DNA from: Antedon mediterranea
Taxonomy: Eukaryota > Echinodermata > Crinoidea > Comatulida > Antedonidae
Length of the DNA: 64,000 nucleotides
Direction: 5' to 3'
NCBI RefSeq assembly: GCF_964355755.1
Contig: NC_092678.1
Coordinates: forward strand, 19,750,922 to 19,814,921
The position numbers and the translations under genes are program-made. Positions 62,101 through 64,000 of this stretch are shown here, piece after piece (the first letter of the stretch is position 1; every line of letters begins with the position of its first letter). The notes below the pieces were generated by a model, which made no database searches, was not told where the DNA came from, and saw only the letters and a program-made list of their open reading frames with translations.

Positions 62101-64000
62101 GCTAGCACCCTCTATTTTTTTATGTAATTGACAACAATAATAGTTTAGCCACGCTAAAAATCTACAAATACTTAAATTTTTACAAGTTATACTGTAGAAT
62201 CTCTGAATAATTCAACATAGATGTTAAAAATAGATGTGTGTTTTTAAGAAACTTCAATTTCAGTATTTAAACTTCAAAATAAAAAAAAAGAATATTAAGT
62301 ACACTAATTCATACTTTGACATTTGTGTTAAAAATGGATTATTTATTCAACATGTTTATGTTTCAAATTTTGACAGCTAGATTAAGCATTGTAGTTTGAC
62401 ATTTGTATAGTAGAGTGCAAAGTGTAACAGTTTTGGATATGTCTTCAAAGCAGTCATTTCTGAATAATTTCATTAATTGTTCTTATTAGATTCACAGTAA
62501 TTTATTACATTGCAGATGTTTCCATATTGCTATAGGTCATAACAAAACCAATCATTGAAGAAAAACACTTCTTAATTCTTTAAATACAGATGTTTACTTA
62601 GAGCAGTTTCTTGCCAACAACACTTTCATCATATAATTCTATACCTCTACAGTAGTTTGACAAAAAAAGTGCCATGTGCCCAAATATTGTAGTGATATCC
62701 CAAACATCTGGACACATCACCATTTTTTTAGTGTACATTTGATAGACAGAGCTTTAGAAATCAAATAATCTAAGTGTAATCTTTCCCAAACAATTTTTTT
62801 TTATTGTGAGATAGCAATTGTTGCTATACAGTATTGCATGCACTCATCCACAGTGAGTGAGTGAGTGGCCGAGCGGTTAAGACAGTGGAACCGTAATCAC
62901 GTAGCCATAACATTGGCAGGGGTTCGAGGCTCACTCACTCCATGGTTCTGGTGGTAGAACGAGTCTTCTCGGATAAGGACTATAAACCGTAGGTCCAGTG
63001 TACACAACTTGCTCGTGTGCACTTTAAAGAACCTAGTACATCTTTCGAGACGAGTAGGGGGTTGGGTTAACCCGGTGTATTAGTACATCACAGCCACTGA
63101 TCACCAACTGGGCCCTCTGGGAGATCAGTCTTTGACTGAAGAGGTCACCCAGTATAAAGATAAAACAAACAAACAAACACAAACACACACATGTGGTATC
63201 AAAATGACCTGGAAACGTTGTGTTTACTAAACCTGTACATTTGAAAACAGCTCTTAAAACTAAAACTGTACTTACAGTAGCAATATGTGTCTTTACTGTA
63301 CTATGTTATTGATGTTTTAAACACTGTTGGTGGAAATACAGAGTTTGGGATATCATGGTTATATTTAAATTATAAAGGGAAAAGTACTTACGAATGTTTG
63401 GCCGCTGTCCTCATTTCCCGTAATCTGTCCTCGCGGTACTTCCTTAAAAACTCCTCATCTAAAACAATACCAAGTTCTGCTTCTTCTTCCTCCTTCTTTG
63501 ATTTGTCTTCATCAAGCTAAACGAAAAAAAAAACATTGTTTGGTCTCTTCTGCAAAAATAAAATCAATTTTGAAAGCTCTCAATGATTGTTATCCTTCTA
63601 TCCTCTGAGTTTGTAGTTGTTACAGTAAGTACGTTTTGTCTCATGTGAATATTGTCATTAAAATAACTTGTTACAGAACCAGCCAATAAATATAAATTTG
63701 GAGTAGAAAACAGAGTATCGCGGTTTTACTACACCATTTTATTAATTTTTTAATAAGTAACACTGAACACTGGTTGTGCTACAATGGAACAAATGTTTCC
63801 TTTAATTTCTAATACATCTGGGTTTATTATATTTATTTTATTTATTTATTTAATCACACTCTTATATAACACAGTATATTGTTAGAGTATACGAGCACGT
63901 TCAGCCTACTGTATTGCTTAATTGTACTGTACAGTGCCAAATTACACAAACCAGTAGTGGTGTTAGTAGTCTATGAGTGCTAGCTTACCTGTATAAACCG
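59178..64000 (-). CDS. PDCL: Phosducin-like protein 1 (PDCL/PhLP1), 5' end outside the window
   Basis: Exons in coding order: a partial exon ending at 63989 (continues past 64000), 63392-63516, 61528-61630, 61042-61155, 60812-60936, 59178-59277; all junctions are GT/AG and in frame. Conserved family features: EEFLKKYREDRLREM in the helical N-terminal part, then the thioredoxin-like domain with FGKVLDLEG, VTVMVHIYLD, GCFQCLAKEYPKVKFC and LPALLVYRGGNVLGNFVRV, then LGEDFYSNDLEAFLQQ and the acidic end DEDSDLELD. These favour PDCL over PDCL2/PDCL3. In vertebrates PhLP1 works with the CCT chaperonin to assemble G-protein beta-gamma dimers in the cytosol; the same role is inferred here. The last intron carries a large minisatellite and another intron a SINE. 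Confidence 0.92.
59350..60740. repeat. 46-bp minisatellite in the last intron of PDCL, about 28 units
   Basis: The unit has blocks CATCCAGGGCATGGAAGCTT, CAACATGACAGGTGTGCAAC and ATAGCA. From about 59640 to 60620 the units are almost identical, with single-base variants such as TGTATAGCA and a GATAGG unit. The edges are degenerate, which is the usual pattern of homogenisation in the array centre. Each core unit has a HindIII site (AAGCTT). Confidence 0.92.
62645..62757. mobile_element. MITE, CTCTGTCTACAC family, diverged copy
   Basis: In an intron of PDCL. CTCTACAGTAGTTTGACAAA, GCCCAAATATTGTAGTGATA, GACACATCACC and TTTGATAGACAGAGCTTT match the family in order. Confidence 0.6.
62858..63192 (+). 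mobile_element. tRNA-derived SINE in a PDCL intron
   Basis: The head GAGTGGCCGAGCGGTTAAGA is a clear tRNA-Leu/Ser-like A-box region, and GGGGTTCGAGGCTCACTC is the B box and acceptor side. A body follows with ATAAGGACTATAAACCGTAG, GTCCAGTGTACACAAC and ACTTTAAAGAACC, a conserved block of several invertebrate SINE families (family knowledge). The 3' end is an (AAAC)n tail. It is not a functional tRNA gene: the arms do not close into a normal cloverleaf. Confidence 0.8.

Noticed and set aside
62858-62945. tRNA-Leu/Ser gene
   Set aside because: A and B boxes are present but the arms do not pair as a functional tRNA, and the sequence continues into a SINE body with an (AAAC)n tail.

Overview
The window is eukaryotic (intron-rich, AT-rich, crowded with short transposable elements) and looks like an invertebrate deuterostome genome. 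An echinoderm is my best guess and a hemichordate is possible; this rests on family resemblance and base composition only. The palindromic octamer TAGGCCTA is strikingly frequent in the non-coding DNA.

Bases 3957-53759 hold eight complete tandem cytochrome P450 genes, all on the minus strand (called A to H here, in order of rising coordinate). Each can be assembled into nine coding exons with the same phases and nearly the same exon lengths, giving predicted proteins of 492-497 residues. Each has an N-terminal membrane anchor, a proline-rich hinge, an I-helix AGxxT motif, a K-helix ExxR, a PERF motif and a heme-cysteine loop FSxGRRxCVG. They belong to the CYP2 clan, with CYP17/CYP1/CYP2-like features; substrates are unknown. 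The copies are mosaics. The 5' end of B matches C including intron and upstream DNA, the last exon of C matches H, and the 3' end of F matches E. A broken extra copy of the last exon lies behind gene C. This points to repeated unequal crossing-over or gene conversion.

Right of the cluster is a two-exon plus-strand gene for a PLCXD-type PI-PLC X-domain protein (55115-56524). It is followed by a minus-strand phosducin-like gene (PDCL, 59178 to beyond the window end), whose last intron carries a 1.3 kb, 46-bp-unit minisatellite. These two are unrelated to the P450s and mark the edge of the array.

Intergenic and intronic DNA holds several inverted-repeat (MITE-like) families, tRNA-derived SINEs, two minisatellites, a degenerate satellite block and one clear nested insertion. 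No rRNA gene, functional tRNA gene, CRISPR array or prokaryote-type operon is visible. I saw no clearly new biological system; the notable biology is the tandem P450 expansion and its mosaic evolution.
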